Source of the DNA: Alcanivorax sp.
GTDB taxonomy: Bacteria; Pseudomonadota; Gammaproteobacteria; Pseudomonadales; Alcanivoracaceae
Direction of reading: 5' to 3'
DNA length: 49,374 bases
NCBI GenBank assembly: GCA_013823245.1
Contig: PNLU01000011.1
Coordinates: 1 to 49,374 of the forward strand
Numbering within the stretch: the first letter of the stretch is position 1; each line of letters starts with the position of its first letter. The notes below the pieces were generated by a model. The model ran no database searches and was not told the DNA's origin. It worked only from the letters and a program-made list of their open reading frames with translations. Below are positions 17,786 to 25,148 of the stretch, in pieces. Position numbers and translations under genes: made by a program.

Positions 17786-19006
17786 TCATGATGGTGGATT
17801 GTCGCAGTGATCACCTGGACGGTAAAGGCGTGCCTGATTGCGGCCGTGGTTTTTGGCGTCGTAAAGCGCCTGGTCAGCTTTGTTAAGCAAGCTCTGGAGT
17901 TCGTAGCATCGTATGCCACCACAGCAGGCTACGCCGATGCTGATAGTCGTACGGATAGTATGTTCATGGATCCTGATATCGGCCTCGCTGATGACCTTGC
18001 ACAAACGCTGAGCGATCTCCAGCGCCTGATTCTCCGTGGTATCGGGCATCAGAATGGCAAATTCCTCGCCCCCGTAGCGCGCCACCTCATCGTAAGGCCG
18101 CGTATGCTGGAGCAACAGCTCTGCCACCCGGACCAGGACGCTGTCACCTGCATCATGCCCCCAGCGGTCGTTGATTTCCTTGAAATGGTCCAGGTCAGCC
18201 AGTAGGCAGGCGACGGATTTGGGTCCCTGCTCTGCTTGCCTTGTGGCCCGGAAAAGTTCCTCGGTGCCACGCTCCATAAACGCACGCCGATTGGCGAGGA
18301 GGGTGAGGCTGTCGGTCGACGACATTTCGCGATACAGATTCTCGCGTTGTACCCATCTGGCGATCACCAGAATGGACAGGTAAAGCACTGCCATCAGTGA
18401 GAACGAGATAACGATTTCAAATATTGCCCAGCCCGTTGTTGCTGCGCCATCCTCAGTATACAGCGATCGGGAGAAGAGCGGTGCATGCTCGGCATCGGTG
18501 AATAATGTGACCCCCGCAAACAAAACAAGGATGACAAATACGCTCCAGTAGGCAAGGCGTATCTTGTCAATGGAAGCGAGTGCGGAGGCAATATTTACGC
18601 CGAGAAAGAACAATAACAGGCCGGTGCTGAACAGCGTGCCGCTCAGATAGGCGGTCAACATGATGTTCGATACGAATCCGACGATAATCAGATTCTCGAA
18701 TGTTGGCCAGTGATCGGAGTGTCGCCGTTTTTTCCATGCTATCAGCAGAAATGCGGCCTGGCTGGCGAAATGAACGGCGTAGACCAGCAGTAGCGCCATG
18801 GCGACGCTGACATGAAGGTAATCCGGCGCCAGAACCAGTGCGGCAATCAGGGCGCTGCCGAACAGTGCCGGCGCGATGGCGACCAGACAGGCAAGCAGGA
18901 TAAGGCGGTCAATCGGTGACCAGTCAAGCGGGTTGGAAGGGATGGGCAGCGGCCCGAGCAACCGCTGCGAGGGGGGCGGGTGACGCCCCTTATCGTGGTC
19001 TGGCAT
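17786..19006 (-). CDS. membrane-bound diguanylate cyclase (GGDEF)
   Basis: Cyclic-di-GMP synthase of 406 residues. About six hydrophobic segments span residues 33-220, followed by a GGDEF domain at about 230-395. The active-site loop reads GGEEF at 312-316, a functional variant, and the inhibitory I-site RxxD is present exactly five residues before it (R303, D306), so product feedback is expected. The metal-binding DLDHFKEIND is intact. There is no EAL or PAS domain; the membrane part does not match a sensor domain I can name. It is single, 28 bp downstream of the operon B BVMO gene end on the same strand. It may link surface attachment to hydrocarbon growth, but that is inference. Confidence 0.9.
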   Translation of the reverse strand: MPDHDKGRHPPPSQRLLGPLPIPSNPLDWSPIDRLILLACLVAIAPALFGSALIAALVLAPDYLHVSVAMALLLVYAVHFASQAAFLLIAWKKRRHSDHWPTFENLIIVGFVSNIMLTAYLSGTLFSTGLLLFFLGVNIASALASIDKIRLAYWSVFVILVLFAGVTLFTDAEHAPLFSRSLYTEDGAATTGWAIFEIVISFSLMAVLYLSILVIARWVQRENLYREMSSTDSLTLLANRRAFMERGTEELFRATRQAEQGPKSVACLLADLDHFKEINDRWGHDAGDSVLVRVAELLLQHTRPYDEVARYGGEEFAILMPDTTENQALEIAQRLCKVISEADIRIHEHTIRTTISIGVACCGGIRCYELQSLLNKADQALYDAKNHGRNQARLYRPGDHCDNPPS

Positions 19007-19034
19007 TAACGCGCTGTCCTATCCCTGGAAGTGA

Positions 19035-20591
19035 CTATTTGACTGAATCGACTTCCACTTCGGCAGTATGTTCAAACCGATAGTGACTCATTGGCAGATG
19101 CCGAGCCCGCCAGAGCATCTCCACCGAAGTGGAGGGTCGCAGCATTGGTGCATCGCCGTGATGGTCGAAGTAATAGCTGTTTGACAGTGCACAGTTGTGA
19201 TTCAGAAATACGGTGTTCTGCTGGCGCTGCTGGATATCGGCAAAATAACGGTCATGAACGGTTTTACGGATTTCCACCCGGGTTGCCCGGCGCCGACGGG
19301 CTTCGCGGATACACCGCGACAGATGGATGGCATTGCCCTCGACCATCTTGAAATAGGAGGTGCCAATCAGGGCGTAGGGCCCGAGCATGATGTAGAAGTT
19401 CGGGTAACCGGGGATGGTCAGTCCCTCGTAGGCCTGATAGCGGTTATCGTGCCAGAAGTCTCCAAGGTCGATGCCATTGCTGCCAATCAGCTCGAACGAG
19501 GGAATGTTGCCTTTCTCGAAGGTCTTGTAGCCGGTGGCCAGAATCAGCACATCGATACGCCGGGACTGACCATCTTCCGTGCTGATGCCCTGCCGCGTGA
19601 TGCGACGGATAGGGGTGGTAATCAATTCCACATTGTCCCGGGCGAAGGTTGAGAAGTATTCGTTGGAGAAGGTCGGGCGTTTGCAGCCGAAGCCGTAGCG
19701 GGGATGCAGTTTGTCCCAGAGATCTTCCCGATCCGGAAGTTGTTCGCGCATGTTGTTCAGCGCGGCTTTCTCGCAGGCACGCACCAGCCAGGGGGCCTGA
19801 CGATAGTAGATGGCGGACAGTACCATCAGCGTTTCGCTGACGCTGTCGGTGATGCCGCGCACCCCCCGCTGGACCCCGGGAAGGGTCCGGAACAGTGTTT
19901 TCAGCCAGCCCGGCAGGGCGTTATCCGGCTTCTTCAGCACCCAGATCGGGGTGCGTTGATAGACATCAAGGTGTCTGGCCTGGCGAGCGATTTCCGGTAT
20001 CAGCTGCACCGCTGTGGCGCCGGTGCCAATCACCGCTACGCGCTTGTCCCGCAGGTCGAGATCCTGCGGCCAGCGGGCGGTATGCACTATCTGTCCCTGG
20101 AAATCGTCGAGACCGTCGATGTCCGGCAGTTTCGGAGAGATCAGCCCGCCGCAGGCCGATACCAGATGGCGACAACGCAACCGCTCGCCGTTGCTCAGGC
20201 GCAGCACCCAGAGGTCGGTGGTGGTATCAAAGCGCGCCTGCGCCACCTCCACACCAAAGCGGATGTGCGGGTAAATCCCGTATTTGCTGGCTACACGTCG
20301 GGTATAGTGATACAGCTCCTCGCCGGGCGCAAACACCCTTGACCAGTTGGCGTTTTGCTCAAACGAGTAGGAGTAGGTAAAGGAGGTGATATCTACGGCA
20401 ATACCGGGATAGCGATTGTCCCGCCAGGTGCCGCCGACATCATCGGCGCGGTCAAGGATGAGGATATCCTCCTCGCCGTCCGCCTTGAGTTGGATGGCGA
20501 CACCGATACCGGAGATGCCGGCACCGACGATGATCACCTCATGATCGGGGCGCGTATGACGCTGCCCTTGGGGAAAAGCAGACATATTCAT
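19035..20591 (-). CDS. Baeyer-Villiger-type flavin monooxygenase (operon B)
   Basis: FAD/NADPH monooxygenase of 518 residues. GAGISGIG at 23-30, the Baeyer-Villiger fingerprint FQGQIVHTARWP at 164-175 and the NADPH motif GTGATA at 189-194 are all intact. It differs widely from the BVMO at 4442 (for example VGGTWRDNRYPGIAVDI against IGGTWDLFRYPGIRSDS), so the two belong to different subgroups rather than being a recent duplication. Its start overlaps the stop of the alpha/beta hydrolase as ATGA, the same coupling seen in operon A. It is the last gene of operon B. The substrate is presumably a ketone, not known. Confidence 0.9.
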   Translation of the reverse strand: MNMSAFPQGQRHTRPDHEVIIVGAGISGIGVAIQLKADGEEDILILDRADDVGGTWRDNRYPGIAVDITSFTYSYSFEQNANWSRVFAPGEELYHYTRRVASKYGIYPHIRFGVEVAQARFDTTTDLWVLRLSNGERLRCRHLVSACGGLISPKLPDIDGLDDFQGQIVHTARWPQDLDLRDKRVAVIGTGATAVQLIPEIARQARHLDVYQRTPIWVLKKPDNALPGWLKTLFRTLPGVQRGVRGITDSVSETLMVLSAIYYRQAPWLVRACEKAALNNMREQLPDREDLWDKLHPRYGFGCKRPTFSNEYFSTFARDNVELITTPIRRITRQGISTEDGQSRRIDVLILATGYKTFEKGNIPSFELIGSNGIDLGDFWHDNRYQAYEGLTIPGYPNFYIMLGPYALIGTSYFKMVEGNAIHLSRCIREARRRRATRVEIRKTVHDRYFADIQQRQQNTVFLNHNCALSNSYYFDHHGDAPMLRPSTSVEMLWRARHLPMSHYRFEHTAEVEVDSVK

Positions 20592-21538
20592 CCGGCGGCC
20601 TCCTGTGCGTCAGACAGGGCATGGGGTAAGTGACGCGCAGTGGCTTTGCCGGCCTGCACATGGCTTTTCATGAACTGCAGTAGACGGCGGGTGTCATGTC
20701 TGGCCTCCGGTAACAACAGAGTGAAGATCGGCCAGACATGCGGCATGTCCGGGCGGGACAGCAGCTTGACCGCTACGCCGGCCTGCCGTGCCCGTTCGGC
20801 GACCACATAGGCATCATCACGCAGGCACTCTTCTTCGCTGACGGTGAGCATCAATGGCGGCAGACCATGGAATTCGCCGCGACAGGGCGAGACATCCGGG
20901 TCCTTGGGATCAGCGCCCTGCAAGTAGAGCTGGATGGCGCCATCGATCATCACCCGTGACAGCATCGGGTCGGAGTCGTTGTTTGCTTGGCGTGACATCA
21001 GTTCGCCGGTGGCATCGGCACCGGGAGAGATGGCCACCGCACAGGCTGGCATCGGCAGGCCATGATCGCGGGCGCGCAACAGGGTCACCAGAGTCAGGTT
21101 GCCTCCGGCTGAGTCGCCCGCCACAATCAGAGGGAGACGGTCCTTGATCAACGCGCGGTAGACGGCAAACGCATCATCCGGTGCGGCCGGGTAGGGATGC
21201 TCCGGCGCCAGCCGGTAATCGGCAAGAAATATCCGCGCGTTGAGTTGTTTGGCGAGCAACGAGCAGAAATGATGGTAGCTGTCGAGTCGGCCACCGACAA
21301 AGGCGCCGCCATGCAGATAGAGCAGGGTGACTTGCGGATCAGCGGTGCTCAGCCATTGGCCTGGAACGTCCGCAACCCGGGCGTGCTGCAAGGAGACGCC
21401 GCGAGCGATGATCGACGGCACCAACGGCGCGTTCATGACCCGGCGCATATGGCGCAGCAGCGGCTCCGGCTGGTGAATATCACGCTTCATCAGCAGGCGG
21501 AAAAGCGGTTTGATCAGCATTGCTGGTATCGAGGCCAT
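20588..21538 (-). CDS. alpha/beta hydrolase, hormone-sensitive-lipase family (operon B)
   Basis: Esterase of 316 residues in the HSL (bacterial lipase family IV) group. The oxyanion motif HGG is at 76-78, nucleophile Ser143 sits in GDSAGG, and the acid and histidine are in EECLRDD and MPHVW. This is the family of LipR, which in the mycobacterial mymA operon also neighbours a BVMO. ATG 21538 is chosen because an upstream in-frame start would cover the stop of the SDR gene. The stop overlaps the BVMO start as ATGA. Operon A uses a different alpha/beta hydrolase family in the equivalent place. A role in ester hydrolysis after BVMO action is inferred. Confidence 0.88.
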   Translation of the reverse strand: MASIPAMLIKPLFRLLMKRDIHQPEPLLRHMRRVMNAPLVPSIIARGVSLQHARVADVPGQWLSTADPQVTLLYLHGGAFVGGRLDSYHHFCSLLAKQLNARIFLADYRLAPEHPYPAAPDDAFAVYRALIKDRLPLIVAGDSAGGNLTLVTLLRARDHGLPMPACAVAISPGADATGELMSRQANNDSDPMLSRVMIDGAIQLYLQGADPKDPDVSPCRGEFHGLPPLMLTVSEEECLRDDAYVVAERARQAGVAVKLLSRPDMPHVWPIFTLLLPEARHDTRRLLQFMKSHVQAGKATARHLPHALSDAQEAAG

Positions 21539-21554
21539 AACAGTTCTTCCCTCC

Positions 21555-22385
21555 CTAGCCGGCAAACAGACGGTAAACTTCGCCCACGGTGCGGGCATAA
21601 AGACGCGGCGTCATGCGTTTGAAGCGCCAGGCGAGACGACCGTCAATCTGCGGCAGCATGTAAAGCTCACCCCGATCAAGGGCATCGAGGGTCTGCCGGG
21701 CGACCTTGTCCGCCGTGGTCAGCGCAAAGCGGGTCATGGCTGCTTGCGCCATTTGCCGCCGACTTTCCGGTAACCGGCCGTCGTTGACGATGTTGGTCGG
21801 CACCACGGTCGGGCACAGTGCGGTCACGCGAACCCCGGTGCCGGTCAGTTCTGCCGCCAGTGTCTCTGACAGCGCCAGCACGCCGGCCTTGGTAACGTTG
21901 TAGGTGCTCATTTCCGGGGCGGCGCCGAAAGCGGCGGCCGAAGCGACATTGATGATGCCGCCATAACCCAGATCACGCAGGCGCGGGACAAAGAAGTGGC
22001 AGCCGTGAATAACACCCCAGAGATTGACGTTCATGCACCAGTGCCAATCGTCCAGTGATACCTCGCCGATGGCGCCACCCAGGCCGACGCCGGCATTGTT
22101 GATCACCAGCGTCACCGGCCGACCCAGCAGGTTCTCGGCCTGATCGCTGAGCGATGCCATGTGCGCCGCATCACCGACATCGCATTGCCGTGAGATCGCC
22201 TTGCCCCCTAATGCCTGTAGGCTGCTGGCGACCTGTTGGGCGCGTGCTTCATCAATGTCGGCACAGATCACTTGGCCGCCACGCCGAACCACTTCGTAGG
22301 CGAAGCTGCGACCGATGCCGCTGCCGGCGCCAGTGATGATTGCTGCCGCCTGGCGCGACGGCGGCAAGGGTGCTTTTCTGCTCAT
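21555..22385 (-). CDS. short-chain dehydrogenase/reductase (operon B)
   Basis: Classical SDR of 276 residues: TGAGSGIG at 18-25, NNAG at 96-99, and catalytic S149, Y162 and K166 with an Asn near 119-121. It follows the metal-dependent hydrolase by 12 bp and precedes the alpha/beta hydrolase by 16 bp, so it is firmly inside operon B. It is a paralogue of the SDR at 3555, sharing the NNAGVGLG and LWGV/FWGV motifs and the same gene partners. Probably oxidises a hydroxylated lipid or secondary alcohol; the substrate is not deducible. Confidence 0.88.
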   Translation of the reverse strand: MSRKAPLPPSRQAAAIITGAGSGIGRSFAYEVVRRGGQVICADIDEARAQQVASSLQALGGKAISRQCDVGDAAHMASLSDQAENLLGRPVTLVINNAGVGLGGAIGEVSLDDWHWCMNVNLWGVIHGCHFFVPRLRDLGYGGIINVASAAAFGAAPEMSTYNVTKAGVLALSETLAAELTGTGVRVTALCPTVVPTNIVNDGRLPESRRQMAQAAMTRFALTTADKVARQTLDALDRGELYMLPQIDGRLAWRFKRMTPRLYARTVGEVYRLFAG

Positions 22386-22397
22386 CTTCCGGCTTCC

Positions 22398-23333
22398 TCA
22401 GGCAGGTTGCGCAACGGGGCTGGCGTCAGCGGACACGACAGGCCTTGCCCGACGGTGCCGGCGCAGCGCCTCATAAGCGGCGGTCGGGTCGCCGGTTTTT
22501 TCGTACACCCGTTTCCAGACGTGCAGCACGGCCCGGTTGTCATCGTCCCAGGGGTGAAAGGTGGGCGAGAAGTAGGGGATCACCCCTGCCAGCACCTTCG
22601 ACAATATCGCCGGCTTGATGAACAGGGTTTTCAGCATGTTGCCGGCTGAAGACAGGTTGAGCAGTTGCCTGTCCTTGTAGATCAGAAAGGACTGGTTACC
22701 GATCATGGTCGGCATTCCGACCGCGACCGCCAACAGCATGCCGAAGACGCGCAGGCGGTAGGCGCGCAGGCCGCCACCGCTGGCATCGACAAAGACGTCG
22801 TAGCTGACGCTCTTGTGCTCCGACTCTTCCACGAAGTGCCAGTAGAGCATGGCGCGCAATTCCGGGTGGGTGTCATCAAACAGCTCCGGATGATCAAGCA
22901 GCACCGAGGAGATAATGGCAGTGAAATGTTCGAAGGCAGCGGCGATCGAGCTTTGCATGTCATCGCTGAGGCGATGCTGCAGCTGCTTGCGAATCAGCTT
23001 GAATACCGCCTCGACCTTGTCGATGGGAACCCCGTGCTGGACGCCAGCGGCATTCATTTCATCATGCTCGCGGGCATGGATACGCTCCTGCCGGATAAAC
23101 TCGATGGCCGCCTTTCTGACCAGCGGATCCTGCAGTTTGTCGAGCTGGCGCCGGGCGGAATTCATGACCCAGCGCTCGCCATCGGGGACGGCGGCGAGGA
23201 TGGCGTTCATCCAGTGTGTCATCCAGGGATCGCCGTTGAACCAGTGCCGCGCGACATTTTCCTGATTCATCGGAAAGTGGATGTCGCGGGCCACTATCTC
23301 GTCATAGCCGATCTTGCGGTTTGCCAATGCCAT
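22398..23333 (-). CDS. ferritin-like metal-dependent hydrolase (operon B, first gene)
   Basis: Second PF10118-type protein, 311 residues. The metal-ligand pattern matches the paralogue at 2653: ERIHAREH (E83, H86, E89, H90), then FEHFTAI, and EESEHKSVSYDVF. A hydrophobic segment around 200-220 is in the same place as in the paralogue. ATG 23333 is preferred, with GGAG 8 nt upstream; a TTG six codons earlier is also open. It is the first gene of operon B and lies 36 bp downstream of the shared operator motif. Known only as a predicted hydrolase; its repeated pairing with BVMO, SDR and hydrolase is the best clue to its role. Confidence 0.78.
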   Translation of the reverse strand: MALANRKIGYDEIVARDIHFPMNQENVARHWFNGDPWMTHWMNAILAAVPDGERWVMNSARRQLDKLQDPLVRKAAIEFIRQERIHAREHDEMNAAGVQHGVPIDKVEAVFKLIRKQLQHRLSDDMQSSIAAAFEHFTAIISSVLLDHPELFDDTHPELRAMLYWHFVEESEHKSVSYDVFVDASGGGLRAYRLRVFGMLLAVAVGMPTMIGNQSFLIYKDRQLLNLSSAGNMLKTLFIKPAILSKVLAGVIPYFSPTFHPWDDDNRAVLHVWKRVYEKTGDPTAAYEALRRHRRARPVVSADASPVAQPA

Positions 23334-23368
23334 AGCAGTCGCTCCGGTCAATTGTGATGCTCATACTA

Positions 23369-23390
23369 TGGTTGGCTATACAACCAAATG
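23369..23390. promoter_or_regulatory. operator upstream of operon B
   Basis: TGGTTG (23369-23374) and CAACCA (23381-23386) form a perfect 6-bp inverted repeat with a 6-bp spacer. The segment 23372-23390 (minus strand CATTTGGTTG-N5-CCAA) matches 14 of 19 positions with the motif before operon A at 6907-6925. It lies between operon B and the divergent TetR gene at 23555, the usual place for an autoregulated TetR operator. The remaining gap to 23554 shows no further structure I trust. Confidence 0.6.
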
Positions 23391-23554
23391 CAATTCGAGC
23401 GATGATATAGCTTGTGGAAATGTGTATACCTTCGAACCCCTGCGGGGATGTGGGCGGCAGGGAATGGGGAAGAAAAAATAGCGCCGAATAAGGGCTAACC
23501 GGTACCCGTTCAGGTTAGAATTGGCGCGCCGACAATAACAATCAGGGGGAGTCT

Positions 23555-24178
23555 GTGAGAAAAAAGCGTCAGTCGACACCGGTCGCTCAGGCCGACCGGC
23601 AGTTTGTTCTGGCAGCGGCAGCGCGCCTGTTTCGCGAGCAGGGCTATGATCGCACTACGGTCAAGGAAATCGCCGAGGCCTGTGACATGCTCCCCGGTAG
23701 CCTGCACTATCGCTATCAGGCCAAGGAAGACTTGCTGGTTGATCTCATGCGTTTGGGGTTGGAGCAGGCATCCAGTGCAGTGAGCAGTGCCGTCGTCGGG
23801 GTGTCTGAGCCTGTGGAGCAACTGCGCCGCGGCATCAATGCGCACCTGCAAATGCTGGTCAGTGATTCGGACATGGTGTACGTGCTGCTATTCGAGTGGC
23901 GCTCCCTGCGCGGGGAGGCGCGCGAGGAAATGATCAAATTGCGCGACCGCTACGAAATGCTGTGGGCGGCAATGCTGAAGTCTCTGGCGGAGAAAGGGGT
24001 GATCCGCAAGGATCTGGATCTGGATCTTCTGCGGCTTATCGGCCTGGGGGCGCTCAACTGGGTGGCCACTTGGTTTCGTGACAATGGCCGCTACTCGCTT
24101 GAGGAGGTAGGTGATTTCGTCTGGAGAGTGATTCACAGCGCAGTGCTGGAGGGACACGAGCAGCATCGTTCCGGTTAA
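23555..24178 (+). CDS. TetR-family regulator, divergent from operon B
   Basis: Transcriptional repressor of 207 residues. The N-terminal helix-turn-helix covers about 15-65 (AAARLFREQGYDRTTVKEIAEACDMLPGSLHYRYQAKEDLL), followed by a helical ligand-binding domain. The start is GTG 23555, with AGGGGGAG just upstream. Its divergent position and the palindrome at 23369-23386 suggest it represses operon B and itself. Because the same motif sits before operon A, it may control both. The ligand is unknown; an acyl-CoA or alkane oxidation product would fit. Confidence 0.87.
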   Translation: MRKKRQSTPVAQADRQFVLAAAARLFREQGYDRTTVKEIAEACDMLPGSLHYRYQAKEDLLVDLMRLGLEQASSAVSSAVVGVSEPVEQLRRGINAHLQMLVSDSDMVYVLLFEWRSLRGEAREEMIKLRDRYEMLWAAMLKSLAEKGVIRKDLDLDLLRLIGLGALNWVATWFRDNGRYSLEEVGDFVWRVIHSAVLEGHEQHRSG

Positions 24179-24229
24179 CGCCGGGTCTGGATTGCTTGCG
24201 CGCAACACGGTTCGGCCTAAATTGGCCGG

Positions 24230-24400
24230 ATGATTAATAAACTCCGGGGACCGGGTCGCCCGCCGCCGGTGTGTGCTGTATCCCGTGATGCCGTGCTGAG
24301 GGCGGCGTTCAGGGTGTTCGTTGACCTTGGTTACGACGCCTCCGGATATCACATGAGCCAGCTGACCTTTGCCGAAGCCGCAGCAGGGCTGTTTGACGAG
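24230..24400 (+). pseudogene. TetR N-terminal remnant (uncertain)
   Basis: An open frame starting with RGPGRPPPV and continuing SRDAVLRAAFRVFVDLGYDAS closely resembles the first part of a TetR-family DNA-binding domain (GRP-basic arm, then A-A-x-x-x-F-x-x-x-G-Y-D). The match fades after about 40 residues, before the recognition helix, and the frame then runs antisense into the toxin gene. I read it as the stump of a TetR gene cut by arrival of the toxin-antitoxin/Fic patch. The right limit is approximate. Confidence 0.4.
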
Positions 24401-24439
24401 TTATTCAGAGCATCCCTGGCGGTGCGGGATGCCAAAGCC

Positions 24440-24715
24440 TCAGTCAGGAAACGTCTGTTTCTGATGAAGTACCCGCATCACCCGGATCTCCCCACCCTCG
24501 ATATAGCAGGAGACGATCATAGAAACGTCCGGGATGATCAGTAACCGGCCCGGAATGCCAGCGCGTTGCACGCCGATCAGTGGCTGGTCGAGCAAGTGCT
24601 CCACTTTTTCCGCGATAATCCTGTCGGTTTGATCAGCGGCCAACGGATTGTGTTGGTAGAGAAACGCAAAGATCCTTTCGCGGTTGTTCAGGGCTTCCTC
24701 TTCCCAGTAGATCAT
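24440..24715 (-). CDS. RelE/ParE-family toxin
   Basis: Small toxin of 91 residues from the RelE/ParE superfamily. The start MIYWEEEALNNRERIFAFL matches the family N-terminus (W-x-x-x-A-x-x-x-x-x-x-I-x-x-Y/F), and the C-terminal strand pattern RLLIIPDVSMIVSCYIEGGEIRVMRVLHQKQTFP fits the family fold, with R and H in VMRVLH typical of the group. It starts 3 nt after the antitoxin stop, so the pair is co-translated. RelE members cut mRNA at the ribosome and ParE members poison gyrase; the sequence alone does not settle which. Confidence 0.85.
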   Translation of the reverse strand: MIYWEEEALNNRERIFAFLYQHNPLAADQTDRIIAEKVEHLLDQPLIGVQRAGIPGRLLIIPDVSMIVSCYIEGGEIRVMRVLHQKQTFPD

Positions 24716-24718
24716 GCA

Positions 24719-24997
24719 TTACCCGCCGTTACGTATTCTGGCTTTGCGCTCGTCCATGCGCTTGCTGGCTTCATCATGCGTAACGAAGACCGCCTTGCCC
24801 CTGTCGAGCTTCTCAAAAGCCTGATTGACCTGCTCGGTAAGCCAGGCGTTATGGGAGGTCGCCTGGCGTTGCTGTGCCGCGAGTTGCTCGGCCAGCTCCC
24901 TGCAGGCGTCGCTCAGGGTGCGACCCTGGCTCTCGGCCATAAGCTGGGCGAGACGCTTGGTTTCCTCGTCAATACGAAACTGGATTCTGGTATCCAT
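24719..24997 (-). CDS. RelB/DinJ-like antitoxin
   Basis: Antitoxin of 92 residues paired with the toxin immediately downstream. The N-terminus MDTRIQFRIDEETKRLAQLMAE is a ribbon-helix-helix DNA-binding arm (strand then two helices), followed by a charged helical tail that would wrap the toxin. ATG 24997 has GGGAG 6 nt upstream; a longer reading frame exists but lacks this. Such antitoxins repress their own promoter, expected in 24998-25080. Confidence 0.82.
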   Translation of the reverse strand: MDTRIQFRIDEETKRLAQLMAESQGRTLSDACRELAEQLAAQQRQATSHNAWLTEQVNQAFEKLDRGKAVFVTHDEASKRMDERKARIRNGG

Positions 24998-25083
24998 GTT
25001 TATCTCCCAGGGTGTCAGTACAAACGTTAGCACATGGTCGATAGCGGTGGAAGCGCCGGTCAGCCATGCGGATGCACTGGCGC

Positions 25084-25148
25084 ATGAGCCGAATAACCGC
25101 CATAATCGGCTCATAAACTGATCCGATTAGGAGGTGTATTCGGCTCAT
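25084..25148. promoter_or_regulatory. three-part inverted repeat before the Fic gene
   Basis: An 11-bp sequence ATGAGCCGAAT (25084-25094) is repeated inverted and perfect at 25138-25148, and a near-perfect inverted copy (one mismatch over 11) lies at 25104-25114. The third copy covers the Fic start codon ATG 25147. The layout suggests an operator for an autoregulator, perhaps the winged helix at the Fic C-terminus, or for the divergent antitoxin. Confidence 0.6.
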
